This document shows positions 22,713-34,950 of a stretch of DNA of 64,000 nucleotides, piece after piece (positions within the stretch are counted from its first letter, which is position 1; each line of letters opens with the position of its first letter). Under the pieces are notes generated by a model, which did not search any database, was not told the DNA's origin, and saw only the letters and a list, made by a program, of their open reading frames with translations. This DNA comes from Albifimbria verrucaria (lineage: Eukaryota > Ascomycota > Sordariomycetes > Hypocreales > Stachybotryaceae), in assembly GCA_020081605.1 (NCBI GenBank), contig JAHREC010000013.1, forward strand, positions 5,270,001 to 5,334,000, written 5' to 3'. The position numbers and the translations under genes were made by a program.

Positions 22713-24491
22713 ATGGCTGCCAACACCTTCGAGACTCAGGGTGTCCGAGTCGCTGTAGAAGGCTGTGTTAGTATATCTGCATCTCACATGGTCCAGTAGT
22801 AAGTGCTGACGACTTTTTAGGGACACGGCACCCTCAACGCCATATATGCGTCGGTCTCTGAGTCGTGCAAAGCTCGTGGCTGGGATGGTGTTGACCTGCT
22901 CATCATCGGCGGTGACTTCCAGGTCGGTTTTCTCACTTAACGCTGAATTTCAAGCCTCTTTGGAGCTGGTCAGCTTGGGCCGAGGTCATGCTAACAGCGC
23001 CCGCAGTCCGTACGCAATGCCGCTGACCTGACGGTCATGTCCTGTCCCGTCAAGTACCGCCATCTTGGCGACTTTCCACAGTACTATTCAGGAGAACTCA
23101 CCGCTCCCTACCTTACCATCTTCATTGCAGGCAACCATGAGGCCAGTTCACACCTATGGGAGCTGTACTACGGCGGCTGGGTAGCTCCAAACATCTACTA
23201 CATGGGCGCCGCCAACATTCTCCGTCTAGGCCCTATTCGAATTGCTGGTCTTTCTGGTATTTGGAAAGGCTTCGACTACCGCAAGCCACATCACGAGCGT
23301 CTCCCATTCAGCGCGGATGATGTCAAGTCATTCTATCATGTGCGGGAGTTTGATGTTCGCAAGCTGCTGCTTGTTCGCACCCAAGTAGACGTGGGACTTA
23401 GCCACGATTGGCCGCGTGCCATTGAGCGACATGGCGATGAGGAGTGGCTTTTCAGGAAGAAACCAGACTTTAGAAAAGAGTCAAAAGACGGCTCGTTGGG
23501 AAGCGTCGCGGCAGAATATGTTATGGACCGGCTACGCCCACCATATTGGTTTTCTGCCCATATGCATACCAAGTTTGCGGCTTTGAAGAAGTACGCCGAT
23601 ACGCCTGTTCCCCAGACAGAAGAGCCGGTGGAGGCAAAGCCTGTTGAGCCCCAGACGAAGGAAAGCAACCCGGACGAGATTGATCTAGACATGGACGATG
23701 GTGATGATGGTGCATCTGCAGGCAAGCCTGAGGAGACCACTGCTACCCAAGTAGAAACATCTGCGGCCCCTAGTGAAGTTCCAGAGGAGCTCAGGGCCCA
23801 GTTACCAGCTTCCTTTGCCCGCCCACCGCCAAAGCCGAGAAGCACACCTGGCCAGCCAGTGCCTCCTGGCATCACAAACAAAGAGGTCAGGTTCCTTGCC
23901 TTGGACAAGTGCCTTCCTGGGCGACACTTCTTACAGCTATGTGAGATACAATCTATCAACGAGCAGACGTCGCCAGACTTGCAAACTACCTCGAAACCCC
24001 GATTCCGGCTCCAATACGACCCAGAGTGGCTCGCCATCAACAGAGTGTTCCATGGCTCTCTAGAGATTGGCAATCGGTCAGTGCAGACACCGGTTGATGA
24101 AGGTGAGGAGCATTATCTGCCTCTTATAGATGCGGAGCGAGCATGGGTAGAGGAGCACATTGTTAACAAGGGCCGTCTGGATGTGCCGGAAAACTTCCAA
24201 CAAACGGCACCACCACATATTCCTGGAACACCTGAGATTGTCCAGGATCAGCCGGAGGAGTACACTAATCCACAGACGGCAGCCTTTTGCGAACTCCTAG
24301 GAGTTCCGAATATCTGGGATGCCAGCCCGGAGGAACGACAAGAGAGGCAAGCTCGGGGAGCGCCGCCATCTGAGAGAGGAGGCCACGGTGGTGGGCGGCC
24401 TTTTAGAGGGCGTGGCGGTGGAGGCGGAAGAGGAAGAGGCCGTGGAAGAGGAGGAGGAAGGGGTCGAGGAAGAGGAGGCGGTCGGTGGTGA
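22713..24491 (+). CDS. dbr1: RNA lariat debranching enzyme
   Basis: Metallophosphoesterase that cleaves the 2'-5' bond of excised intron lariats in the nucleus. There are three exons (22713-22766, 22821-22922, 23007-24491) giving 546 residues, with no frameshift. Introns are 54 nt (GTTAGT) and 84 nt (GTCGGT). The catalytic core is clear: VRVAVEGCGHGTLNAIYAS, VDLLIIGGDFQSVRN, YYSGELTAPYLTIFIAGNHEA (GNHE metal ligand), YYMGAANILRLGPIRIAGLSG, SHDWPRAIERHG, and WFSAHMHTKFAAL (HMH metal ligands). A Dbr1 C-terminal domain follows (FLALDKCLPGRHFLQL, then EEHYLPLIDAERAW). The acidic linker and Gly/Arg-rich RGG-like tail (24400-24480) are common in fungal orthologues. This intact gene is a useful control for sequence quality. 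Confidence 0.97.
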
Positions 24492-25252
24492 TTAGCAGAA
24501 GTATATTGACTTGTGCCTGCATCAACTTGATGGGTAAAGCTGTGAGGGCTGCCATGGTCGGGATGTCTACGACTACGAGTCAAAAAGCTGTTGCTAAAAT
24601 AATTCTATCTGTCATTGGTTGACTGGTTGACATTGTCTAATGGCCTTTGACAAATTGAAAACAATATTTTATGTTGTTTCTGCAGCTGGATATTCACTCA
24701 ACAAACATATTAGAGTGCAATGAATTTGTAAATGCTATTGCCAGAAGCTGTGACGAACATGAGAGCTGCTTCTCAAGTCTGGCTCTTATTCATTCACTGA
24801 ACTTTGGTTATCAGGCATCTTTTATACAAGCTCGATTGAAAACTGCAAAAATAGAAACCAGGACTTGTGATAATCAGGTGTTGTTGAAGCTGAAGCTAAA
24901 GTCTGGCCTTGTAAGTTCAGTGACAGCTGCTAAATTAATGCTTAGATAGTGCTACTGGTGCTGGGTCTCTGGTGATTGGGCCGCCCCGGCAACCGCACGG
25001 ATTGGGAAAGTGGTGGTAAACATGGCATGCTAGTCGAGACCACATTTGACCCTCCGTTGGACGTAGAGAAAGCACCTTCTGCATATCCGCTCCACAACCT
25101 TTCCGCGGTGGGCACTGCATCCATTCTGGACCTGCGCATTTCCATCCGACAAACCGACCTTCATCTGGTTCGCTACCAAGTTCCGGCGTGCCCTCCCACG
25201 ACCGAGCCCTACACTGTGAAAGGCATTCCACCTCGTCTCAACACCTAACCAA
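24492..25252. other. Intergenic region, dbr1 to mob1
   Basis: AT-rich first half and a pyrimidine-balanced promoter-like second half. The ORF 24671-24949 has no recognisable domain. Confidence 0.5.
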
Positions 25253-26062
25253 ATGTCGAACCGATTCCGCCAACGAGTCGGCAAGGGCGGCGCAACAAGC
25301 TATCAGCTCAGACAATATGCTGAGGTTACACTGGGCGGTGGCAGCCTGAGGAAGGTAGTGAAACTGCCCGAGGGCGAAGACGAGAACGAGTGGCTTGCAG
25401 TCAACAGTAAGGCCGCTCAGCTCCCTGACAGGACCATCGGTGGTTCTCGCAGCGACCTGTGTTAACGGTACCGCATTTAGTGGTCGACTTCTATAACCAG
25501 ATCAACTTGCTATACGGTGCGATCACGGAGTTCTGCTCGCCACAGTCATGTCCCGAGATGAAGGCAACAGATGAGTACGAGACGCAGAAGCGCGACCTGG
25601 CGATGCGGTTTGGGACTGACCCCGGAACAGGTTCGAGTACCTCTGGCAGGACAATGAGAACTTCAAGCGCCCAACCAAGATGCCGGCCCCTGCGTACATC
25701 GAGCAGCTTATGACGTGGGTTCAGTCCAGCATCGATAACGAGTCGGTGCTGCCAAGCAAGATTGGTACGATTCTGCCCTATCTCTCGTGAGCCTCGTGAA
25801 CATAACTAATATTCTCGTTAGGTGTTCCCTTCCCCAAGTCATTCCCGGCCCTTGTGCGTCAAATCTTCAAGCGCATGTACCGTGTCTACGCCCACATCTA
25901 CTGCCACCATTATCCCGTGATTCGCGAGCTGGGCCTCGAACCGCACCTCAACACCAGCTTCAAGCAATATGTGCTCTTCATCGATGAGCACAGCCTCGCC
26001 AGCGGTCGAGATTACTGGGGCCGCTGGGAGACCTGGTCGACAGCATGCTCAAGAGCGACTAA
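25253..26062 (+). CDS. mob1: Mob1 kinase activator
   Basis: Activating subunit of NDR/LATS kinases (Dbf2/Sid2), acting in mitotic exit and septation. There are four exons (25253-25406, 25481-25574, 25631-25764, 25822-26062) with introns of 74, 56 and 57 nt. The second donor (GTACGA) lies inside DEY and splices to give [13 protein letters not shown]. The zinc site is visible as Cys pairs in [10 protein letters not shown] and His in [13 protein letters not shown]. Other conserved blocks are [69 protein letters not shown] and the C-terminal [12 protein letters not shown]. One base is missing at the CC 26021-26022 (YWG-PLGDL). Restored length is 207 residues, the usual Mob1 size. Confidence 0.94.
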
Positions 26063-26906
26063 GAGCAGGCGTGGGCGAGGCGGAGCGGGGCGTGCTACTG
26101 GTTTGCATGGGATACAGGTGCTTTAGTGCGGCGTTGGGAACTTGTTTGGCAAGGGATATGCTTTTGCATGACTTAATGACGGTGACAGAGAGAGAGAGAG
26201 AGAGAGAGAGGCTGCGATGTGATCTGCAGAGTTGGATTGTAGACAGAAGGCCTGGCGTTTTCTGAGCATATGACGAAACAGGGAGAACGTGGCCCAAGGA
26301 CACGGCATAGAATTGAATGCATGCTTGATTTCAATGGCTAGGGTTGTTGAAGCATTGACTTATAATCAGATCTGTTTTTTATGAGTGAACACTTTATGGC
26401 TTTCTGTTGTACCTCTTACAACCTTTGATATTATGGTAAGTAGCTGTTAAGAGCTAATGAAGTACCTACATTGATCAGTGCTCTATAAGCAGTAGATATT
26501 AGCACCTCCAATTGAGCAGCTGCCCTTCCCCTTCTTCGAAAAATTAATAAAAGAATTCTACTGAGAATAAAGAATCATTTTACCGTAGCTAAATTCTTCC
26601 AAAATACTCGAGTCTTAATCCAACAGTATTTTTGAGAGAATGCATACAGCAACTCGTCCATCCGGAGATGCGCCCTAATTACCGAATCCAGCAGCCTTGG
26701 CCTGACCCAGCTTTTGTACCATTAGGTAAGCGCTAAAGTTGATGCCTCACCGGCTTTCCCAGGCATCACTTTTCCAAAACCTCAATCCACGAAAACCGGG
26801 AGCTCCAACGCCGATACCTCCCAAAGCCCATACCCGCAAGCACGGCGCCTTGTCCCTCTTCTTTTCCTCCCTTCCGTTCCGCACATCCAGTCCGCCGTCC
26901 TCGACA
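26063..26906. other. Intergenic region, mob1 to atp5
   Basis: Contains a perfect (AG)12 run at 26187-26210 in the 3' region of mob1, then AT-rich sequence (26330-26640) and a pyrimidine-rich atp5 leader. No gene seen. Confidence 0.5.
26187..26210 (+). repeat. (AG)12 microsatellite
   Basis: Uninterrupted AG dinucleotide run about 125 bp past the mob1 stop. Confidence 0.95.
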
Positions 26907-27970
26907 ATGTTCTCGCGACAGATCGTCCGTTCCGTCCGGGCTGCCGCCCCAGCGCGCCTTCGCCCTCCGCGCGACCCCCGTGCGAACCTACGCCGCTGCT
27001 GCCAACGCTGCCGCCGATGCTCAGCCCCCGTCGCCGTCTTCGGTCTTGATGGCACCTATGCCACCGCTCTGGTACGATTTACTCCTTCTCCTGTTGGAAT
27101 TGGCTTGAATTGGAGGGCCCTGGAGCAGCCGTGAGCTCGCAATGGCCATCTTGTCAAATGACGCAGTGCTCCGGGAAAAGAAGCCGACGTCTCGGGAAAT
27201 GGAATTGCACAAGGGAAACGCCAGACAGCTTCGGATTGCTAACATGTGCTGCTTCAATGCCTACAGTACACCGCGGCCGTCAAGTCCTCCAGCCTCGATC
27301 CCACCGCCAAGGCCCTGACCAGCCTCGCCGCCATCGTCGAGAAGGACCCCAAGCTGTCCACCATCCTCCAGGCCCCTACCCTGAGCAACGAGGACAAGTC
27401 CGCCATCGTCGCCGAGCTCACCAAGCAGGCCGGCTCCAGCTCCCCACCGTCAAGAACTTCCTCGACGCCCTCGCCGAGAACAACCGTCTCGGCCTCCTCA
27501 AGGGTGTCTGCGAGAAGTTCAACGAGATCATGTCCGCTGCCCGCGGTGAGGTCGAGATGAAGGTCGTCAGCGCTCAGGTGCGTACACATTTCGCTCCTCC
27601 TTGTTCCCCTTACGAGTCACGCAAGGCTCTGGGGGACACAGTTGTGAGATTGGTATCGTAGGAGACACACCCGGCTAACCACAATCACCACAGCCCCTGG
27701 ACAACAAGACCCTCAACAGGCTCGAGACCGCTGTCTCCAAGTCCTCCTACGTCGGCCAGGGCAAGAAGCTCAAGGTTACCAACGAGGTATGTACCTAACA
27801 AGCACAAATCTCGTATAAACACTCAATCTAACGTCTGTCCCTTTTCTCCCACTACAGGTCAAGCCCGATATTGTTGGCGGCCTCGTCGTCGAGATCGGTG
27901 ACCGAACCATCGACCTCAGCGTCTCCGCTCGCATCGCCAAGATGAACAAGCTGCTGACTGACTCCTGTAA
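26907..27970 (+). CDS. atp5: Mitochondrial ATP synthase OSCP subunit (subunit 5)
   Basis: Peripheral-stalk subunit linking F1 to the stator. There are four exons (26907-27071, 27267-27577, 27694-27786, 27858-27970) with introns of 195, 116 and 71 nt. The N-terminus MFSRQIVRSVRAAAP is an Arg-rich mitochondrial presequence, with a cleavage-like region VRTYAAAAN. The mature part starts VAVFGLDGTYATALYTAAVK and continues with ALTSLAAIVEKDPKLSTIL, TVKNFLDALAENNRLGLL, PLDNKTLNRLETAVSKSSYV, and the OSCP signature VKPDIVGGLVVEIGDRTIDL, ending MNKLLTDSL. Bases are missing at four C runs: 26947-26950 (two bases), 27025-27029, 27442-27445 and 27964-27965. The last one only affects the final residue and the stop at 27968-27970. 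Confidence 0.94.
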
Positions 27971-28566
27971 TATTACAACTACTATCTTCAAATCCCCGCC
28001 AGCCTTGGAGCAAAGAAAGAACCTCGGTTATTGAAAGCCTTTTTCCTTGCGTCGTCTTCTTTGGAACTCTTGCTCGAGGCGGCAATCACAGTCACAGGCA
28101 CTTTAGCCCCCGCCATCTTCTACTCGTGGCGGCTCGGAATGTTATTGGACCCAAGCATGGTCTGCATGGAGAGGGCTCGCTGGAATCCGGCAGTGTAGGA
28201 GGCAGTGTATATGGTCTTTATGGAATAGAAATAATTCCCCACTCGCTTAGCCATTCGCTTGTCGTTTGAATCATGTGACCTTTGCCTCCGTTACAGTATT
28301 GGTTCAAGAATGTGTTCTGCTGTATTAGAATCGGACATACGAGCCCAGGTCGTCATCCGCATCACTTAATCAAGTCAAACTTTAGTGTTCATGCTGGTAA
28401 ATATCGTGTACGCATTCTTTTTGTTCTCTGGCTAACGCCCCCATGCAACACAAAGGTGCAAAACTCCTTCATGCGCATGTCTGGTTTTATAAATTGCCTA
28501 GTGCCCGTTCTAACGCCATTACCACTATGGAACCCGTTTTCGTGGAACCAATATCGCCAGGTTGCC
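27971..28566. other. Convergent intergenic region
   Basis: 3' regions of atp5 and of the GH63-like gene. ORF 28282-28791 antisense to the GH63-like terminal exon is a shadow. A TCATGTGACC motif lies at about 28270. Confidence 0.5.
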
Positions 28567-31500
28567 TCATGTAGCCTTTGTTTCAAACTCATCGCCGTTC
28601 TCGTACAACCCTGCGCGGCCCTCATCCTTGTACCGAGTGAGCTGGTCCGAGATGTACTGATGCATGTGCGCATCAGCCACGGACTTCTCTCTTGTTCTCT
28701 CGGGGCTATCTGGGAAAACAGAATTGCTTGTGGAGCGGACATCATCATCAGCCCCATTAGGGCCTTCGAAGTCGCTACGAGCACCGATTGATCGGGCCGT
28801 AGACGAGCGTCTCAGGCGAGGCTTATCGCCGGCATGAGGTGTGCCGCCGTCAAGACTCCGCTGGAACATGTCATCGAAGTAGTGTGCCATGCCAATAGAT
28901 GGAGTACGAGGAGTGTGCGGCAGGCGGCAGTTTACACTGGAAGATTGTTAGCATTGTTCACCCCGGTTCCAGCATTGAGATAACATACCCTGTGTCGTGT
29001 ATGATACGAGCGATCAATCCAGTCCAGCCACACTGGTGGGTGGCACCCAAGCCTCGGCCAGAATCACCATCGAAGAATTCGTAGAACCACAAGTAATCCT
29101 TCCAGTTCTCATCGAAGTCCAGGCGGTCGTCCCCGGCGTTGATGCTTCGCCTTCCATCGTCGGTTCGTATGAAGAGATGCTGAAGGCGGTGTTGAATTTC
29201 TTCTGAAACCCTGCCTAGATGCATGTAATCACCACTTCCGGTAGGGCATTCAACTTGGAACTCGGGCCCGTAGAAGAGGTAAAAGCGCTGCAAGGACTCA
29301 ACAAGGAGGAAGTTGACACATAGCCAGATGGGACCTCGCCAGTTACTGTTGCCACCAAAGAGACCGCTGTCGGAATCTCCAGGGACATATCCAACACAGA
29401 ATGTTTGCCCATTGACATCCATAGAAAATGGGTTTGCCTTATGGTACTTGGATAGAGATCGAATACCGTGATCACTGAAGAACTCCTCTTCGTCAAGCAT
29501 GCGCTTGAGGATCTTCTCCAGCCTGTCTTTGCTGACAATGGACAAAAGAATACGGTTTCCCTTACCCCTCTTGGCAATACTGGCCATATTTCTCTCAGCC
29601 ATGTCGTTGCGGTTCGCAATAAACCAGTCAACTCTCTTCTTGAATGATGGCAGTTTGTTGATAAGCTCTGGCTCGAGTGTTGTTGTGGCATAGAGGGGAT
29701 GAGACCGACCAAGGAACGGACAGGTAGCTGTTGGATCCAAGGGCCACCCCACGAGATAGCATCATAGTAGAATCCATCATCCTCGTTCCACAAAGACTTT
29801 TCATCCTTGTGCCCTGCTCGGAAAGTCATGGCATCACTGATGAAGATGAAGTGCTCAAAGAACTTTGAAGCAATATCCTCATAGATGCGACGGTGCTTGG
29901 CCAATTCAAGCGCGATGTTCAGCATGGAAAGGCAGTAGAAGGCCATCCAACCAGTGCTGTCTGCTTGCTCCAACACACCACCCGTAGGGAGAGGCTCTGA
30001 ACGATTGAAAAGGCCGATGTTGTCCAATCCAAGGAAACCACCTTCAAAAACGTTCTTGCCATCCGCATCCTTACGGTTGACCCACCAGGTGAAGTTGAGC
30101 AGCAGTTTCTGAAAGACGCGCTCAAGGAAGTCGAGATCTTGGCGGCCGTAGAGTTTACGCTCAATTTTGAAGGTTCGGAAAGTAGCCCAGGCATGGACGG
30201 GGGTTGACGTCGCCGAAGTTCCACTCGTACCTATGTGCATAATTAGCGAAATCCATCGCGAGCTCGATTAAAAGTAACATACGCGGGAAGCTGCCCGTTC
30301 GGATGACAGTACCACTCTCTCGTAAAGAGATCGAGTTGTTTCTTGGCGAAATCGGGATCTATCATTGCCAGAGGAATACAGTGGAACGCACTGTCCCATG
30401 CAGCAAAGAATGGATACTCCCATGAATCAGGCATTGAAAGAATATCATCGCAATGCATATGTTTCCATTGAGAATTTCGTATATTTTTCGGTTCGCAGGA
30501 GGCGGAGGCATAGTCGGATCACCATTCGCCCAGTGGTCCCAGATGAACAGGTAATGTTGCTTTGTCCACATCATACCAGCAAAGGCTTGTCGCTGAATAT
30601 TTCGCAGATCATCAGTCATAGGCAAGGGGCTGATTCTGTAATAGAATTCGTCGGCTTCCTCCCGACGTCGCTCGATGATGTCGTCGAAGTCTTCTTCGTC
30701 GAGATATGAGATGTTCTTCTTGGTGAAACGGAAACGAACGACTAGCTTATGTCAGTATCTCATATGGATAGTCAATAGGACGTCGGGTCTCATATTACCA
30801 GCACACTCTCCGGGGTTTACACCACCATCCTCATTGAAGTTGAACCAAGCGCAGGCTTTCGTTCCCGTCTGCGCTGGGTTGACGGCTTCCTTCTCGCCAT
30901 TGACGATGTACCTATGGAACGCATCCTTGACATAAGGCTGTTTGTTCTCCTGGTCATACAGAGCCTTGAAATTGGTGTCGTTCTCAGTAAACAGCATCTT
31001 GGGCATAACATCGTCTCCACTGGATCCAACACCGGGAGAAGGTGAAAGAAGCATGTATCGGTCTCCAAGGCTCCAATGCTTAGACTTGGCGGTGACCTCG
31101 TTTTCCAAGGAAATCGAAGGCTTCTTGTCTTCGGGCTCACGTCCCCAGCTCCAGGTGTTGCGGAACCAGACGTGAGGCATGATATGAAGAGGCGCCGGGT
31201 CAGGGCCTCTGTTCCAAGCCGTTACACGGAAGAGCAGCTCATCCGGGTCATTATCCTCCTTGGCCGTCTCAATGAAGATATCCCAGTATCGGTTATCGTC
31301 GAAGACGCCGGTATCGAGTATCTGATACTCCTTGTCCTGTCTCGTTCTCTTGGCATTCTCCTTCAGCAAGTCTTCATAAGGGAACTTCTTCTGTGGGTAC
31401 TTGTACAAATACTTCATGTACGAATGCTGGGGAGCGGCGTTAGCAGAAGCCTCGGTGGCGGTACGATCGAGACTTACGGTCTACGCATGTCGCGTTAGCA

Positions 31501-32085
31501 GCTTCAACAGTTGGGTTTTCTTCATGGTAATCAACTTACTGGTGTGTTGTCGACATGGAAGTGGGCCTCCTTGATACTCTCACCGTGGTTGCCCTGGGGT
31601 TTGAAAGTCCGAACAGGCGCTCCTTCAAGAAATCGCTAGACGATGTTAGAACGTCAAGTGAGGCGCGGCACAGATGTTGGAGACGTACTCCTCCTCGTTC
31701 CAGAAGGTGAATGCAATGTTCTGGAGGCCATGGGTATCGGAGACACCAGCAATGCCATCTTCACCCCATCTGAAGGCGCGGGACCGGGCATGTTCGTGTG
31801 GGAAGTCTATATCAAGAAACGATAAGCGACGGATGGAAGTGTCGGAAACGGTTTACCTACGGCTCCACGCATCACCGTCGGGGCTGTAATCCTCTCGGAC
31901 TACGCGCGAATTAGCACATGTCAGCGGCCAAGTGTCCATTGAGGGAAGAGGGCATTGTTACCTGTCGCCCATTGTCGTTCGGCAACGTAGGGACCCCACT
32001 TCTTCCAGTACTTGGTTCGCTCGCGATCCTCCTTGAGGCGCTTCTCCTCCTCGGTGAGATACTCGTGGCCGTCGAAGACAACCAT
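28567..32085 (-). CDS. GH63-like / MGH1-like glycoside hydrolase
   Basis: Large (alpha/alpha)6-barrel glycosidase related to GH63 glucosidases and mannosylglycerate-hydrolase-like enzymes. There are nine exons on the minus strand: 31962-32085, 31861-31899, 31806-31689, 31635-31540, a 3-nt microexon 31480-31478, 31426-30799, 30741-30283, 30230-28989 and 28936-28567. Conserved blocks are YRLD-type start [135 protein letters not shown] and [17 protein letters not shown] with [12 protein letters not shown]. No signal peptide or membrane segment is visible, so it is probably cytosolic, unlike ER glucosidase I. Bases are missing at 31596-31599, 30484-30488 (A/T run), 30199-30203 (two) and 29695-29698. 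The C-terminal 120 residues are low-complexity and not part of the barrel. The substrate is unknown. Confidence 0.85.
31478..31480 (-). other. Candidate 3-nt microexon (Thr codon ACC)
   Basis: On the minus strand, CCA|GTAAGT ends one exon at 31540. A 59-nt intron with a TGCTAAC branch ends GCGTAG at 31481, and then ACC is followed directly by GTAAGT. The next 51-nt intron also has TGCTAAC and ends CCCCAG at 31427. Splicing gives TP-T-HSYMK, as I recall it in relatives. Skipping the three bases would lose only this Thr. Confidence 0.65.
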
Positions 32086-34950
32086 GGTGAGGGTCGGTAA
32101 GGTCTAGTCAAGGAGGGGCTATGGGGAGGGAGAAAGAAGAAGGGAAGAGAGGGAGAGAGAGAGAGGACGAGGAGCAGAGAGGGCTGCCACGGAGGAGATA
32201 AAAAGAAGCGGGATTAGCAGACGCTTCAACCCACAAGGTCTGGAGCACCTTAGCAGAAGACGAGGGTGCTGGTCAAGCCCGGTAGGTAGGCAGGTAGGTA
32301 GGCGAGGAGCACGGCAGCTCAATTGGGAGTCGCGCAAGCTGCAGGCTATCGACGATGGAGCTTGCATCGTCAATTCCGAGCCAGTCGAGCCTTGTCCCAT
32401 GGCGGGGCAGCGGCAGCAGCAACTGAGGTGCAGCTCCGAATGTACCTGTCACAGACCCCCACCAATGGCCACCAGGTGAGCGCTTACTCTTGCAGGACAG
32501 GCATGCACGGCCAACGATGATGTCAAGCCCAAAGGTACTTGCTGTACCTACCACAGCCTACCACAACCTACCAATATACCTATAGTACCTACCTGTACCA
32601 CCAGCGCTAGTAACACCAGCAGCAGCACAAGTAACGCTTAGGAGGGGCCTACTATGCCTAGAAGGTAGTACCACCATTATACCTGGTAGGTCATCACTCC
32701 TGGGTGCTTACCCAGGTCCCGGCAGGATGCTGCAGCCGGTACGCTCTGGAACCGTCAGAATGCACCTCCAAACGCCCCGTTGCTTGTCTTGACCGACATG
32801 GACCATGTACTCTCAAGGTGGCTTTTTAATTCAGCACCGAGGCTCTTCAGGGATTTGCTCGTATGCAACAACTGGTTTTGTGTCAGAAGGACGACGCTGG
32901 GCTGTCGCAATCCACTAAGGTACTGACAAGCTATGTACCTACCTCTGGGTACCTTATGTACTAAGGTATCTTAGGTACCTCGGGTTGGGTGGGTAGGCCC
33001 TTGGTAGCTTATCTCGTAGCGGTGGCTCTTAAAGACCACTTATTTCACTACTCAAATCGGTAATGTTGCCTTTATCGATTTACGGGATTCTTTCTTTACG
33101 ACGAGTAGACATTGGGAAATCGATGTCCTCACTCGTGGCGCATCGCAAATACCAGCATGGGAAGTTGATTTGAACACAGCAACTTTCCAAGGTGCCGGCC
33201 CAGACGCACCACAACCTTGAACCCGATGGCTTGGACAGGGGTTGTTCCAAACCCATATGCATGGCTTAAGAATGACGTCTTGACTCCAGGTTCTAGGCCT
33301 TTGCTCGGCTTAAAGCCCCAACTACACTTCTTCGTTCAGCACGGAAGAGGATTAGCCATCTCGACAACGACGGCGCCGTACCTGCGTCAGGATACTTCCG
33401 GCAGCCTCTAGCGGTCATGCCTAGATAACAAGGGCCCCGGGAAGACCAGGTTCTTTCTTGGTGCTTTAATCAGTTGAAGCAGGAAAACCCCAGCGTTTCC
33501 TCTTCACTCCTCTGCGCCTCTGACGCTGCCTGATAGCTGAGCTGTGGCTGGCATGCAGTCCTTGGTTTGCCTGCAGCTCATTCGTTACACCTACATGTAA
33601 CCGCGAGGATGGCCTGCTTGACCAACCCAGCAGCCTGGGGAGCCGTTGACCTGGTGGTTGACCGCCAACCCACCTTCATGCAGGTAGGCACGCATGGGTG
33701 TCGGTTGTTTAATCAAATCAGAGGCACGGGCCAGATACGATTGCTTTCAACAAGCTTATTGGTGTACATACAAAGCACAGGGCACATGTTTTCCTAGCCA
33801 TCATCATTCGTCTGCCGCACGCCTCCATGCCCATGATCTTCTTGGTGTATACCAGTATCGGGGCAGGGTTTTGGGTGGCAAGAAGTAAATCAAAGGTGCA
33901 TCTTATGTCAACCAGGAGTGACATTGCAGTGTTGGCATGCTTCGTCAATCTGCATATGTAACTGCACCAATTGAGCCATAGGGTAGGCGGCTCTCCAGAG
34001 GTCATCGGACAGCTTTAAGCCAAAGACAGCCAGATGGTACAGTATGATACCATGTGATTATTGACAGTGTTGGTGATGTTTTCGGTTCGGGTATTTTTAA
34101 GTTTGTCTGTACCTATCCAGGCAGATGGAGGCATTGGGCAGGTCAAAATTGGACCATGAGTGATAGTCTGATGGTACGGTATGCTCGCCAACTTCATTTA
34201 CTTTAAGCACACCAATCACGCTTGTATGCACCCCGTACCAGGAACCGGAACAGAGAGGAAGAAGGAAAAGGAGGAACGAAAGAAAGAAAATGAATGAATA
34301 AATACTGTATATACATACGGTACAGTACGAGATTAAATGCAATAAAGAGGTATCACTATTTTTATGCACACCATGAATCCACCTCGGCGAGGCTGTCTCT
34401 GCCCGCAAAATGGAGAATGCACGTGTCAAAGGTTCTTCAATGTCAAGCCCCAACCGTTACAGACAGAGCGGTTGAGGTGGCTTGACCGACTCAAGCACCA
34501 GCCTCAAGCACAAGAGAGAAAAAAACACGGTTATTTCTACACTGAGGAATGCCCAGACCCTGCGCCGAGAAAGCTAGCTCAAAGACCCTGTTCTACCAAA
34601 TCCAATTGGTGCTTCAGCGCACCACTGCCTTTGAATTTGTAGGCTGGGTCACTAGGTGAGTTGGTGGGCCGTCGTCATCAGCCGTCCAACTTACCGCTCC
34701 GCCACGTACAACTCGTGGCCAAGTTGCGTCGCCGCATCGCCTTGTTTCAACCAAGACCAGAAACGAAAACCACCCAAGAAGGCTCTGGAAGCCTTGACTT
34801 GGCTATCGGATCTTCATCTTTCCCTACACTCCCTCGATTGCTCCAGCACACGTTCATTTTGTTTCCTTGTGTCGCGCTCTCTGTTCTCTGAACTCCGTCG
34901 CGCAAACGCTACAACCAAATTCCACAAGGGAAACGCGAACAACCAACGCC
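32086..34950. promoter_or_regulatory. Divergent intergenic region, GH63-like / rer2 (2.9 kb)
   Basis: Contains GGTAGG repeats (32281-32302) and a long CCTACC/GTACC-rich stretch (about 32531-32690 and 32930-32990). After this comes ordinary sequence with no recognisable gene, and a pyrimidine-rich rer2 leader from about 34800. ORFs such as 34364-34642 have no domain. Confidence 0.45.
32531..32690. repeat. CCTACC/GTACC-rich simple-sequence stretch
   Basis: Irregular repeats of TACCTACC, CTACCACA and GTACCT over about 160 bp; the units are degenerate, not a clean tandem array. Confidence 0.6.
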
